NCBI RefSeq assembly: GCF_014839805.1
Contig: NC_051130.1
Span: forward strand, 7,316,001 to 7,380,000
Direction: 5' to 3'
Source: Manduca sexta
Lineage: Eukaryota; Arthropoda; Insecta; Lepidoptera; Sphingidae
Length of the DNA stretch: 64,000 bases
Shown here piece after piece: positions 44,847 through 55,620 of the stretch. How positions within the stretch are numbered: the stretch's first letter is position 1; every line of letters starts with the position of its first letter. The notes below the pieces were generated by a model. It saw nothing but the letters and a program-made list of their open reading frames with translations. It was not told the origin of the DNA and did no database searches. The position numbers were made by a program, and so were the translations under genes.

Positions 44847-45270
44847 AAGGTGCTCTTCCTATCAAAGCGGCACGCTAGGTGTATTTTTAGAAGCTTTCTA
44901 CAATAAATTTATAAAACATATGTAAAAATAAATTAAAAGCCATATTTTTACAAAATGTCTCTTAATTTTGGTAGTTTACATTTTTTGTAATATAGATGTC
45001 ATTAATTTACAATAAATGCCTATAAAATTGTTGTTTCCGTGCATCTCCTTCTACAGTTCACATAATTTTTAATGTGTAACCAACACTACTAGACAGATAA
45101 TTTAAGAATGATAATTTTGATAGTTTTAATTTTTCAAAAACACCCAAGCAGGTTTTGTTAAGAAATTATTCATAAATCTTAGCATCTTCCCGCTTAACTC
45201 AACCGCCGGAAACGTACGGAACGAGTGCCCAAGGCCATTTGCTCGACAGAGGATCTTAATTTTCAAATGC
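44847..45270 (+). repeat. Dispersed repeat, family P (copy 3)
   Basis: Shares GGCACGCTAGGTGTATTTTT, TGCATCTCCTTCTAC, ACCAACACTACTAGA and CCAAGGCCATTTGCTCGA with the copies at 7195 and, in part, 30890. Confidence 0.5.
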
Positions 45271-45834
45271 ATTATGTATAACAAAAAACATCCATCTTAT
45301 GTTTTTACTACCTATTATATTGAAGCGACGTTTAAGCCATGTAATTTAACAAACCAATGCTAAATCTTACAATTGTTGTTAACTATCTAAGAACAGACTG
45401 GCAGAGTTTCTCAATATTTCAGTGATATTGTAAATGAAATGAGTGTGAAAAAAATCATAATATTAAAACTGACGAAATGGTTCTAATTCTTTCAGATTAT
45501 TCTCTTTTGTCATATTTATTACTACAATAATAATTTTCTTACGGTAGTAGTCATAATTAGTTTTTTTTATTGTAGGAATTAACTTGATTAGTAACTATGA
45601 ATTCAATTCTCCTTTAAAATTATAAAGGTAATTATTTAATTGAATAAGGTTATCCTTTTAAAGTTTTTAAGTGTTAACCGGTTTATAATGGGGTTAGTAG
45701 ATAAGATAAATTTTAAGTAACTTTTTTTTTATTAATCCAATGTTTGATGAAACTATACTAAACAATTATTTGCATCAGTGGAAGAATTGTACATGCTAAT
45801 ACTCTTTAAAAAAACAATCTAATAAACTTGGATC
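45271..45834. other. Intergenic, nothing recognised
   Basis: A+T-rich flank of the LINE insertion. Confidence 0.4.
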
Positions 45835-45850
45835 ACAAGTATCTATACTT
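45835..45850 (+). repeat. Target-site duplication of the LINE, left copy
   Basis: ACAAGTATCTATACTT, identical to 47914-47929. Confidence 0.9.
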
Positions 45851-47913
45851 TTTTTTTTTTTTTTTTTTTTTTTGTTTTCGCGGAGAAAGTGTCTTATGAC
45901 TACCGCTCAGCCTTCGTGGGGGGCGACTGAACGGTTATGTTGGGGTCACCGTGCCTTACGACCCGGCATTGCGCCGCCTGGATTTGATGTCGACCTTCAG
46001 GCGACCGCCGGGCCGAGTCCCTAACCTATGTACAACGCACGGCATACCAACTAAAACTCCGCGGTGGCCCTCTTCGGCGCATTAGGGACGACTGCGAGCT
46101 TCCTCTGACGGAAATGTCTAAGTCTGCTTCCACAGCCGCCCCTGCGCGGTGCCGCCTAGTGCGGCCCGTCTCCTGTGGGGTAGGGGCTCAGGAGCCCCAA
46201 CGCACCGAAGGACGCCCTCGGCGTCTACGGCAGCATGAGGCCAACTGCACACTGCCGTCCATCCCGGGGTCAACCGAAAGATGTGCAAAAATGCACAAAA
46301 ATGTACTAGGGCGGACAGCCCCCTGCTGCCCGCCGACGACCCCCATCGTGGCCCCTATTAGTCGCCTTTTACGACAGGCAGGGGATACCGTGGTGAAATT
46401 CTCCAAACGCCCCCAATCCACAGGGCGGGAGACGCCGGTCAGTCGTCCACCCGGCGCCTCCTACGTCTCCTCTGACGACGGGAGGGATCCTCTCTCTCCC
46501 GATCCCTCTCGGCACTCTCCTTCTGCGAGAGGACCACCTCGCAGAAGTGGGCCACCGCACGCCAGGCCTCCCGGCTGCCGACCATGGAAGCGATCACAGC
46601 CGGCAGCGAGAGGTCTCCTCCGACGACTGAAACGAGAGCGCTGCGCTCCTCCTCCCAGGCTGGGCAAGACTCCAACGTGTGTTGGGCCGTATCGCGCGGG
46701 CAGTTGTCACAATGGTGACACACGGCAGACTCCTCTACCCCTACTATCTGACACAGATACTCACCGAAGCAGCCATGCCCGGTGAGTACCTGCGTCAGGC
46801 GAAATGTTGCCACGCCGTGGCGCCTGTCCAGCCACTCAGCAAAGACAGGACGCACTGCCGCGACAGTCCGGAGCCCCGCTGACGGGGCCTCCAGCCTGAG
46901 ACGCCACTCCTCCACGGCGGCTTGCCGTAGAGAGGCCTTCATGGCCTCCACCTCCTTCGGGGCCAGACTCTGCCCGCGATTTAACGCCCCTCCCTCCAAT
47001 GGAAAGTGTCGGAGAGAGTTTTGGCGTCCAGATCCCAGGGCAGGAATCCGGCCAAAAGACAAGCCGCCTCGTACGAAACCGTGCGGTACGCCCTTACGGC
47101 CCGCTGCGCCACTACTCGCTGTGGGCCCCGCAGGAGAGCGACAGAACGCTTCCTCAGAGCGTCAGCCCAGATCGGGCTACCGTATAGTGCCATGGACCGC
47201 ACGACCCCGTGGTACAACCTTCGGCAAGGGATACCAGGACCTTCCAGGTTGGGCAGCAGGCTAGAAAGAGCGCCCGCTGCCCTGGACAACTTTGTCCGCA
47301 ACTTCGTGAAATGGATGCGGAATTCCCACCGGCTATCTAAGATTAAACCTAAATACTTCATATTATTTCCGATGGGAATCCGCACCCCCTCTACCACGAT
47401 GTGGGCACCGGTTGGTGGTCCTCTCCGAGGCCCGTGGAAACAAATGGCCTCGGTCTTTTCGAGGGCCACCTTCAATCCTAGACGACGTATACGATTCACA
47501 ACGTGACCGGTACCCACCGCCGCCAGAATCGCAGCGTCCTGGAAAGTCCTGGACGTCGCCGTGACCAGCGTGTCATCTGCGTAACACGTCACACCGACGC
47601 CCCAGAGATTGGCACCACGGAGCACCCAGTCGTACCCGATGTTCCACAAGAGGGGGCCAAGAACCGACCCCTGTGGAACACCGCACGACATCGCTCTTCG
47701 GTGCCACCCGTCAGCGCCCGGATACACCACGTCCCTGTCAGAAAGGTACGCGTGCACCAGACGCCGAAGATAGGGCGGCACCACGTGATACCGCAGTGCT
47801 TCATTGATGCAGGGCCAGGGTAGCGAATTGAAGGCATTCGAGATGTCTAAAGAGACTGCAATCACTACCTCTCCTCTGGCCACTGCATCTTCCGCCTGTG
47901 ACTTGACCCGCAG
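45851..47913 (-). mobile_element. R1-clade non-LTR retrotransposon, 5'-truncated
   Basis: A GC-rich 2.06-kb insertion in A+T-rich DNA, bounded by a perfect 16-bp duplication. On the minus strand it ends in an A tail (T run at about 45851-45873) and keeps the reverse transcriptase from before the catalytic Asp to the C-terminal zinc knuckle, followed by a roughly 590-bp 3' UTR. The endonuclease and ORF1 are missing, the normal outcome of incomplete reverse transcription. Confidence 0.9.
46439..47913 (-). pseudogene. R1-type reverse transcriptase, truncated and frameshifted
   Basis: Reverse transcriptase of the LINE above. The frame is open from the truncation point (47913) and shows AVSLDISNAFNSLPW with the first catalytic Asp, the GVPQGSVLGPLLWNI motif, the CYADDTLV active site and the MKYLGLILDS thumb motif. 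It stops at 46981. The C-terminal part continues in another frame from about 47000 to 46439 (KEVEAMKASLRQAAVEEWRL) and holds the zinc knuckle CHHCDNCPRDTAQHTLESC of R1-clade elements, then an Arg run. A one-base change in the G-rich run near 46990-47000 explains the switch. No complete enzyme can be made from this copy. Clade call rests on the zinc knuckle and motif wording; TRAS, SART or Waldo subgroups are not distinguished. Confidence 0.85.
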
Positions 47914-47929
47914 ACAAGTATCTATACTT
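47914..47929 (+). repeat. Target-site duplication of the LINE, right copy
   Basis: ACAAGTATCTATACTT, identical to 45835-45850. Confidence 0.9.
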
Positions 47930-48346
47930 ATTAGAATAAACCATTACAAGAAGATTTAACTTGGTTCTATTTATTACCTGGTTCCTGCGTTAGTTTTTAT
48001 GTTTCAAGTAACCTTTTATGACTACCGAAATTAAATCCTATGCTTATAATAATACACAAATACATACAGATACAGGCACTCTCGGCTTTTATCTCCGAAA
48101 AGATACTTTTTTTTAGTTTTAGTTTTTGAAGCAACGATAGTTAGACTAATCGAGATAAAAACCGTTCATCTTGTTTTTTTATAATCAAAAGATTTATTTA
48201 ATATAAATTTTGTAACGCCACACGTAACAAAGGACTACATTTATTATATAGGAACAACTTTGAGAAACGATGATAGGCAGTTTTTCTATGAACTGGAAAT
48301 TTAAAGTAATTTCCAACTTTTTACTGGGGTTAATATACGCCCATAC
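47930..48346. other. Upstream region of the glycine-rich gene at 48408
   Basis: Contains a diverged SINE-A tail at about 48057-48112 (minus). Otherwise nothing. Confidence 0.4.
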
Positions 48347-48354
48347 TATATAAA
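48347..48354 (+). promoter_or_regulatory. TATA box
   Basis: TATATAAA, 54 bp before the ATG at 48408. Confidence 0.7.
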
Positions 48355-48407
48355 TTCAACCTTTACAATAATCAGGCTACAATTACTAAAGACGTTAAGG
48401 AATCACC

Positions 48408-49005
48408 ATGGGCTCATTCAAAGTAAGTTGTTTTGTTAGACCAATTGTTTTACTATAAAATTGGATATAATAATTATTAATGAAACATTTTTATTGGAAA
48501 TCCAGTAATTATCATAGTTAAAGATAACTAATTCACATAAATTGCTTGAGATATTTACCAATTCAACGGCATTTCTATTAAATCTCTACAAAATCTTTCT
48601 AAGATATCCCCACTGCTCAGCATTCAGATCATTGTAATTTGTGCTACTCAATGAAGGAAAGACCCACAGCCCACAGTAATCCATTAATCATAAAAGTCGT
48701 GACAATATACAAATGAATTCCTTATTCTCCAGGTTATTTTGCTCATAGCAGCAATTGCCGTGTTGCTATCAATAGTCGCTGCTCAGTTCGGTGGTCGTTC
48801 TAACGGCTTCGGAGGAGGTTTCGGGGGACGACCAGGTTACGGTGGCGGCTTCGGCGGTCGCCCAGGCTTCGCAGGTGGTTTTGGAGGTCGACCAGGTTAC
48901 GGAGGTGGTTTTAGAGGTCAACCAGGTTACGGAGGTGGTTTCGGCGGCCGACCAGGTTACGAAGGTGGTTTCGGCCAAAGAGGTTTCGGCCCAGGTTTTG
49001 GATAA
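48408..49005 (+). CDS. Glycine-rich secreted protein (GGFGGRPGY repeats)
   Basis: Exon 1 is 48408-48422 (MGSFK; donor GTAAGT) and exon 2 is 48733-49005 (acceptor TCTCCAG), phase 0, 95 residues. The signal peptide spans the splice and ends SIVAAQ. The mature protein is about six imperfect units of GGFGGRPGYG, with Tyr at the unit end and single changes (GFA, FRGQ, YEG), closing on GFGPGFG. The Gly/Tyr/Arg-Pro units point to a cuticular or other extracellular structural protein; insect glycine-rich antimicrobial peptides are a weaker alternative. TATA at 48347 and AATAAA at 49048 frame the gene. It shares structure and signal-peptide wording with 49651-50246, its likely tandem duplicate. Confidence 0.85.
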
Positions 49006-49235
49006 ATATAAATGACTATGGCTTGATTTGTATTTTTATGTATTTGCAATAAAAATGATTCTAATCTAAATTTTGTAATTTTTTTTTAGTGGATAAGTAG
49101 TAACTGACAGACATCTTGTAACCTCTCCCAAATAGTGCCGCAACCCTATCTGCCACAACGTCGTTGTTTAAAGTTTAATATAAAATATTAAAACCAAACA
49201 TATTACAACATTTAATCAATTGAAATTAAACTAAT

Positions 49236-49460
49236 TTTCGGATTCTATCGCGGTTTTAGTATTTTATTTTGTCCCGACGTTTCGAAGACTTTGCAGACTT
49301 CAAGACAGTGTGAGCTCATTCGCGTAGATCGGACCACCAACAGCTAAAAAATTTGAAAAAAAGTTGTATAATTGTAAAATGTAGGTAGATATTGTAACTT
49401 TGACTTTACGGATGAACAACACCTCAGTCCCCCCCCATGACCATGAAGGCTGCAAAGTCT
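49236..49460. repeat. Dispersed repeat, family Q
   Basis: TCGCGGTTTTAGTATTTTAT, CCCGACGTTTCGAAGACTTT and a second block (GATATTGTAACTTTGACT, AACACCTCAGTCC, AAGGCTGCAAAGTCTTCC) shared with 12570 and 58338. Two pieces in opposite orientation. Confidence 0.55.
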
Positions 49461-49590
49461 TCCTATCCTACATGGTAAAGTAAAATATGAAATAAATGAT
49501 CATCAAAGTTTGAGGAACCTTGATTTGCGGTATTACTACGAACTTGTTTGGAATGGATCTCTATTTTTTACAAAGTTTACTAAACGATCG

Positions 49591-49598
49591 TATATAAA
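49591..49598 (+). promoter_or_regulatory. TATA box
   Basis: TATATAAA, 53 bp before the ATG at 49651; the spacing is nearly identical to the 48347 promoter. Confidence 0.7.
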
Positions 49599-49650
49599 TT
49601 CGAAGGCGACAAAAATTCGGCATAATCACTATAGACGCAAAGCATTCATC

Positions 49651-50246
49651 ATGAAATCTGCCAAAGTAAGTTATATTAGTAACCACATAATTTATATTTT
49701 AGCTTAGTACGATAAGAACTTCTAGTAATTTCAAAATTTGATAAAGTGCTCACAAAAATATTGTTAAACCATATTCTTTTACAGTCTTTAAGCATGATCA
49801 CGCGGATAAAACCTTAATAATAATAATGAAACAATTTCGCACTCTTAATAAAATAATGACCCATTCCAAAATTGCCAATTTGTGGAAATTTTCAAACAAC
49901 CAATTTCTGTTTGGGACCTTTTAGTTTTTTCCCTTTTTTTTAATGCTATAGGTTTCATTTTTTACCTATGTCTGATGTCTCTCGGTATATTATTATACAT
50001 AATATATTATTGATATAAAACATTTTTGCTTCACAGGTATTTCTACTAATAGCAATGATAGCAGTTATGCTATTATCAGTTGCCGCCCAGAACGGTTTCG
50101 GACGCCCGGGCAGCAACAGTGGTTTCGGCGGACGACCCTCAGGTAGCCGACCAAACTTTGGCGGCAGACCTGGTTCTGGAAACAGCGGATGGTTTGGAGG
50201 CACCAGGCCCGGCCCCAACGGACCGGGGACTGGATTTGAATATTAA
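49651..50246 (+). CDS. Glycine-rich secreted protein, short
   Basis: Exon 1 is 49651-49665 (MKSAK; donor GTAAGT) and exon 2 is 50037-50246 (acceptor CTTCACAG), phase 0, 74 residues. The signal peptide ends LLSVAAQ, close to the SIVAAQ of the gene at 48408. The mature part is Gly-rich with Asn, Ser, Arg and Pro (FGRPGSNSGFGGRP, NFGGRPGSGN, FGGTRPGPNGPG) and ends GTGFEY. Probably a cuticle or extracellular-matrix protein. The shared exon plan, signal peptide and promoter spacing argue for tandem duplication followed by loss of the regular repeats. AATAAA at about 50321. Confidence 0.8.
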
Positions 50247-51642
50247 TATCTGAAAATACGGGCTTGTGATTTGATTTTATGTAAACATACTATAGGAATA
50301 TATTTACTCTAATTATCGTAATAAAAAAGTGCAATCAGTTAACGCTACCATTATTTCTCTATACATAGACACCATGTATGTTTTATCCTATGAGCTTTAA
50401 TAAATACTGCGATTCGACAACAAACAAATAAATAATAAGCATTTTCTTCAAATTACGAGTGACGACGCCTTTCATAAATAGGTTTCATCCGCATGCATTG
50501 ACGAATTGCGTGTAAATATTAATTGTAAATGTGCTAAGTACCGTGAAAGTGTTAAGAATTAATTAAATTGTTTTTAGTATATAATTGCTACTTTAAAGTT
50601 ACGCACGCAAATCACATTGCTATTATCTTATTCATGTAACATCGCCCTCTTGTTTTAAAACCTTGTCCATTGTGCAATATATACTCAATTATGTACTCAT
50701 CTCTTGCGAAATATCTTCATTTTGGCTTTCACTTGACAAATTAACTTCTTAGATGGTTTCGCATTATTTTCTTATAAGTAATATAGTTTTTATCCAAGTG
50801 TTTTCACTTAATTAACTTTTCACATTTTAATTTCGATTTTGACGCTACTGTCTCAATTTCTGTTCATTTAATAATTTTAAGTAGTATATAATTTATAATA
50901 ATTGCAGTTAAGATTTAATGATTTTATTCGCGTTATCGAATTCTCTAGACAGATGAGTAAACATAGTCGCATGACATACTTGTGATAAAATATCCGGAAT
51001 ATTATTTGGATACCAAAATAAATATTAGCAGTTACAAGTTAGAAGTTCTCAAACATTGTCAATAGCGATAATATGAATTGAAATAGCGTAGATAATATGA
51101 ATTCGCCGACTGCCATATATGAAACTGCGTAGGTACTACGAATTCTGCAAATTGATATAACATCATGCCATATGTCTTAGGAGTAAGCAGAGGTCCATCA
51201 AAATATCATCATGTTAACAATTGGCAAATCACAATGAATAGGTCACCAACACTGCGGCATATTTTATTTGAATCATTAGAATTCAATAAGAAATGTGCCT
51301 TGCATTATTTATTATAATAGCTATATTAACGCCTTGATTGAATAAAGTACCAATTTTCGATGATTTCTAAAACTTTCTCGAATTTTCAAGGAAAAGATAT
51401 CTCGACTATTCATAAAACCTGCACAAAATTGATCAATATTATTAACAATACTTAAAAATGTATATAATCGCAGTTTGAGATCAACTGATTTCATCGCTTC
51501 TCGGAAAACGAATGTAAATATTCCATATATAGAGACATAGGTATAGAGGTATGTACTACGTATTACTTCAATGTCTAAAGCAAACAAAAGGCACAAAAAG
51601 ATCAAGCATCGTCTAATACACACGTACTGACTTATGCATATA
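50247..51642. other. 1.4-kb stretch without a recognised gene
   Basis: A+T-rich. Minus-strand open frames at 51321 and 51613 lack support. A TATATAGA near 51533 is a weak promoter candidate for the next gene. Confidence 0.4.
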
Positions 51643-52702
51643 ATGGGAATCTTCAAGGTATTTGTTGTGGTTATTTAACTTTATTATTGTTTCACTATGG
51701 AATCGTTTGGGTAATATACGACTTTCAGAAAGAACATAATATCCGGCTACCGCACATTTTATTAGATTAGCTTTTTTCTTTATTAATTCTAAAATATTTA
51801 TAATTAATTTCCAGTATTTTAATAACGTGATTAATTTTGTGACTAAAAGTTTTTCCTGAAAAGGCTTGATTTGTTTTGACAATGCGTTTTGTGGGTCTGA
51901 AATACTTCTGATAAGCGACTACACTATCTAAAATAAGTTGTGTAAATTTAGCATTAAATTATAAACTATTTAAACCTTTTATCGAAAAGAAATAATATGT
52001 TGTTGGATATTATATAAAAAATGTTTCATTATGTTTTTGTTTGCTAATTTAAAATTTGTGATATATAATATGCCTCAAAACAAAATTATTGAAAATTAAA
52101 GATGTAAGTACTTACTCAATAACAATATGACACAGAAAGCAAAGGTAAAAAATAAAACAAGCTTTAAAGTATTTTCTAACACTTCTATACTTCAATATAT
52201 GTATAAATTACTATGATAACAATATTGTTTTCAGTTCACACTTATAGTATCTGCACTGACCTTGTTAGTCCCTGATGTAAGCGCCTATTATCGCGGCGGC
52301 TACGGAGGCTACTATAACGGTTTTAACGTCTTGGGAAATGGAAGTCCAAGTTTTGGAGGTGGATATAGACAACTTGGCCACAATGGCATCGCTTATGAAG
52401 CAGCATCGGGTCTCAGTGGAATCGGTCATGGCGGCCATACTCTGAGCGGTTTGAATACCAATTTAAACAACATCAATCGAGGCATTGAAGGTACATATTA
52501 TAGACAAAATAACCTCGCTCATGGGGCAGCTCCAGGCCTCAGTGGTTTTGGCCAAAATCATTACGGCCTTAGTGGATTCGGCCCAGGCGGCCATAGTCTG
52601 AGCGGTTTTCGACAAAGAAAGCACAGACTAAGCGGTTTTGGCCCGGGACCTTTTGAACAAAACGATTTTAGGCAGTACTATAGAAATGGTTACCGCCGTT
52701 AA
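51643..52702 (+). CDS. Secreted Gly/Tyr/His-rich protein with LSGFG repeats
   Basis: Exon 1 is 51643-51657 (MGIFK; donor GTATTT) and exon 2 is 52235-52702 (acceptor TTTTCAG), phase 0, 160 residues. The signal peptide continues FTLIVSALTLLVPDVSA and is followed by a Tyr/Gly start (YYRGGYGGYYNGFN). The body carries repeats on a G-L-S-G-F-G core: GLSGIGHGGHTLSG, GLSGFGQNHYGLSGFG, HSLSGFRQRKHRLSGFG. The end is basic and Tyr-rich (RQYYRNGYRR). Composition suggests a cuticle, chorion or silk-associated structural protein; regular His could bind metal or buffer charge. ATTAAA follows at about 52728. Convergent with the gene ending at 52802, only 99 bp away. Family not recognised. Confidence 0.75.
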
Positions 52703-52801
52703 AGGAATTTATCGAGAAACGCCCCCATTAAAGTAATGTATGTATTGCATTTATGACCTAAATTTTTTGTATCAATCTAATTTTCTTTATCATTCCGTAT
52801 A

Positions 52802-53702
52802 CTAAGCAAATGGCGTGCGCGGATTATTAAATACCTGAGTCATGAAGTGCAGGAAAGCGCTGCCGAGTTGTATAGCTAGTTTCGATCCATTTCTTAGGCC
52901 ATCTCGTTGCAAAAACCCCGAGAACAAAGAGGGAGGCGGCGTCTCCTTAACCTCTTGAACTGGTGGTACAATAACTGGAACCGATTTCTCAACACTATTC
53001 AAGTAATTATTGATTGATGGTACACGGGATATGTCTGTATTAAGATTATTTGGAATAGGTGTAGGAACTAATACTATAGGTGGAGCTTGAATTGGAATAG
53101 GAGGAACTGGCGTTATAAGTACGGGGGGCGCTTCTGTCGGAACGACAATTACTTCTTTGTGCACTATTGGTGCTGGCTCTTCTACTGGTACGATTGGAGT
53201 TTCGGATACTATATTTTCAACCACTGGTGCCGCGGAGGGCGTAACAAGAGGTATTTCTTGTTCGACTTTTTCATGTATGATTTCTTCATCATGATGCTCT
53301 ACTACTGGTGCTACTGGAAGAATTGCTGGTCGAGGAACTTCAGGCACAACGTAGGCAGGTACTGGCACTGGTGTGACAATCACTTCTGGCTCTTTTATAT
53401 TTATATCTTCCCTCTTGGCAATTTCGTGTTTCATTCCAAAACTACCGAACGGTGTCCATTTCTCTTTTATAAATGCTATAGGTTTAATTGGAAATGGTAT
53501 GAGTGAGATATCAATGCCTTTCTTGATACTTAATCCTTGGAATATCGTCACTGAGTTCACTTCTCCGAGTAGAATGGTGGTCAGTAACACAGATATCTGT
53601 TAACAAAATCAAAAGAACGACAATTAAGTACGCTTAATTTTCCTTAACATTTTGTTTAGTTAATATTTAATTATGTTTTAATACCTGAACCAGTTTCGTC
53701 AT
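52802..53702 (-). CDS. Secreted Pro/Val-rich protein, unknown family
   Basis: Exon 1 is 53685-53702 (MTKLVQ; donor GTATTA) and exon 2 is 52802-53596 (acceptor GTTAACAG), phase 0, 270 residues. The signal peptide spans the splice (ISVLLTTILLGEVNS). A short globular-looking start (IKKGIDISLIPFPIKPIAF, KEKWTPFGSFGMK) leads into about 130 residues of Pro/Val/Ile/Glu low-complexity sequence (VIVTPVPVPAYVVPEVP, PPVLITPVPPIPIQAPP) with acidic breaks (EHHDEEIIHEKVEQE). The C-terminal part (SLFSGFLQRDGLRNGSKL) looks ordered and amphipathic. Such Pro/Val tracts occur in extensible cuticle and extracellular-matrix proteins, but no domain is recognised. TATTTAAA at 53751-53758 (minus) is the likely TATA box. 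Confidence 0.8.
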
Positions 53703-53750
53703 GTTGTCGTGGATGTTGCAACAATAATAAACTGTAAACTGATTCACGAC

Positions 53751-53758
53751 TTTAAATA
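53751..53758 (-). promoter_or_regulatory. TATA-like box
   Basis: TATTTAAA on the minus strand, 49 bp before the ATG, with a TCAGTTTACAGTTT initiator-like stretch between. Confidence 0.5.
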
Positions 53759-54135
53759 TTATTATTTTTTCCCATTGAAAGTCTTGAAGAACTGAAGGCA
53801 TTTTAATGTCCTTATTGAAGAATCACGCTACTTTATTACTCACGGCATTGTTTCTACAGATTAATTATGAATAAAACATCAGTAATGAACTTTGTTCAGG
53901 GTTTCTGTGCCAGGATTTGTCTTGACCCCCTTATTTTACTTCCGATAACCTAGTTTTATGTTGTATCAATTAATATCATCTAACTATAATCTAGATCAGA
54001 TGAATTTTTCACCGGATTAAAACAAGAGGACGTAACTAAAAATACTCGTTTATAATTCTCTCTTCATGGTCAAATTATAATATGCAAAACCGCTCCCTCC
54101 ACCGTACATAATTTACCTAAGTCTAACAGGGATCT

Positions 54136-54330
54136 ACTCTTACTAATATTATAATACAAAAGTTTGTGAAAATCTTTGGATGTTTGTTAGAAATAAGCTC
54201 AGAAACAGCTGAAGGGATTTGGATGAAATTTGGCACACGGATAGACCATGTCTTGAATTAACATATAGAATATAAAATGACTATTTTTTATCCGGTAATT
54301 TTCTGAATATGGGAAATTATGGACTGTTTT
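54136..54330 (+). mobile_element. Helitron 5' fragment
   Basis: TCTTACTAATATTATAATAC then AGCTCAGAAACAGCTGAAGG and GATGAAATTTGGCACACGG, the usual head of this group; no 3' end found. Confidence 0.55.
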
Positions 54331-54561
54331 ATCTGATTCTTTTATAGATGGCGCTGACGTCGTACAATGTTTTATAGAGTTTTGTATCGGGAAAGGTGTT
54401 CCACGCAAACGAAGGCACGAGGTACAACTAGCAAAAAATCCACTCTATTAGTGTTTACTGTCCGCTTTAAAATTATAAACAATACTTTATAATCCTGAGA
54501 ATAATTCATTCAAGTCTAATGATAGGACAGCACACTTGGCTAAGCAATTAACCTTTTTTTT

Positions 54562-54740
54562 CAGTGGGCATGGCAAAGTGACGCCACTGCACCTAATGGT
54601 AAACGGACTGGGGTCCAATAGAATTTTGACTTACGAGAGATGATTACCCCTCGACAGTCGACACAATTATGCCGGCCTGTTGGAATCGAATATACACAGG
54701 CTGATCCCAGGACGCGACACACTGACGTGGGCCACTATGC
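54562..54740 (-). repeat. Dispersed repeat, family X (copy 2)
   Basis: Reverse complement of the copy at 15001: GTGACGCCACTGCACCTAAT, CGACAGTCGACACAATTATG, ATATACACAGGCTG. Confidence 0.55.
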
Positions 54741-55479
54741 TCGGTTTTAACATCTTACGGGTAACTAATTGTTGTTCCGCAGTTCTTAATTATCAGTTAT
54801 CCAATAGCTTTACACTATATTGTCTTTGTTATATTATTATTAGCATCTTATAAATACTTTTGCCTGGTAAAAACGCCGCTATACGATAATGTGCAGGGTG
54901 AACATTGGAAAAGTATTCCATACGAAACAGCTATCATGTATATAGACTGCACATAATGGCCTGCATATCCAAACAGTAGTATATCAAGAAAGTAAATCAA
55001 TCGGTTTCGAAATTATGAACTGAATACTGATTACGGCCAGAATGCATATATAGTTTTATAGAAGAATCATATAATATATATAATAGCATATACCTATACT
55101 TCAGTAATTGCAAAAGCCACGCTGTTAATAGTTTTGGAGTCTCCGATATTTCTAACTGTACAAAGCAAGGAAAAATCTCTCCTCGTAGAACATTCTAGAA
55201 GCTAGGTAATGATAATTATCATAATTTATAGTATTACCACCTTATTGGTCCTATGTCAACGCACTACGAAGGCTGCCATGCCGTCAGCAGTGAGAAACCG
55301 ATTTGTTATCAGAGCAATGCTCCGTCCTAAGATAAATAACGTCTATGAATAAGAGGGTTAGATAATAATATGACATCGTATACACACTCATCGACAGTCA
55401 GTAGTATATGACTCATTAGCCTTTTTACTTTCTATAATTTTAGTAACACGTGAAATGAAATGAAATAAAATTATTTATT
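54741..55479. other. Intergenic, nothing recognised
   Basis: No supported feature. Confidence 0.4.
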
Positions 55480-55620
55480 TGAATCCGTAAAATGTTATAC
55501 ATTATTTAGATTCCGTCAATATTAGCTCTACCACCAGTTCGGAAAGCAGTTCTCACCAGAGAAGAAAGGGCAAGAAATTCTGGTGTTGCTCGTCTCAAAA
55601 TCAGTTTAAGGTAAAGACTA
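55480..55620 (+). mobile_element. LINE 3' end remnant (CR1-like)
   Basis: TATTAGCTCTACCACCAGTT, CGGAAAGCAGTTCTCACCAG and AAGAAATTCTGGTGTTGCTC match a 3' tail I know as frequent in lepidopteran non-LTR elements. From memory, not searched. Confidence 0.45.

Noticed and set aside
46114..46785. 223-codon plus-strand frame, and the plus-strand frames at 46782, 47006 and 47503
   Set aside because: Antisense shadows of the GC-rich LINE; the reverse transcriptase motifs are on the minus strand.
53087..53506. 139-codon Trp/Tyr/Phe-rich frame
   Set aside because: Antisense shadow of the Pro/Val-rich secreted protein.
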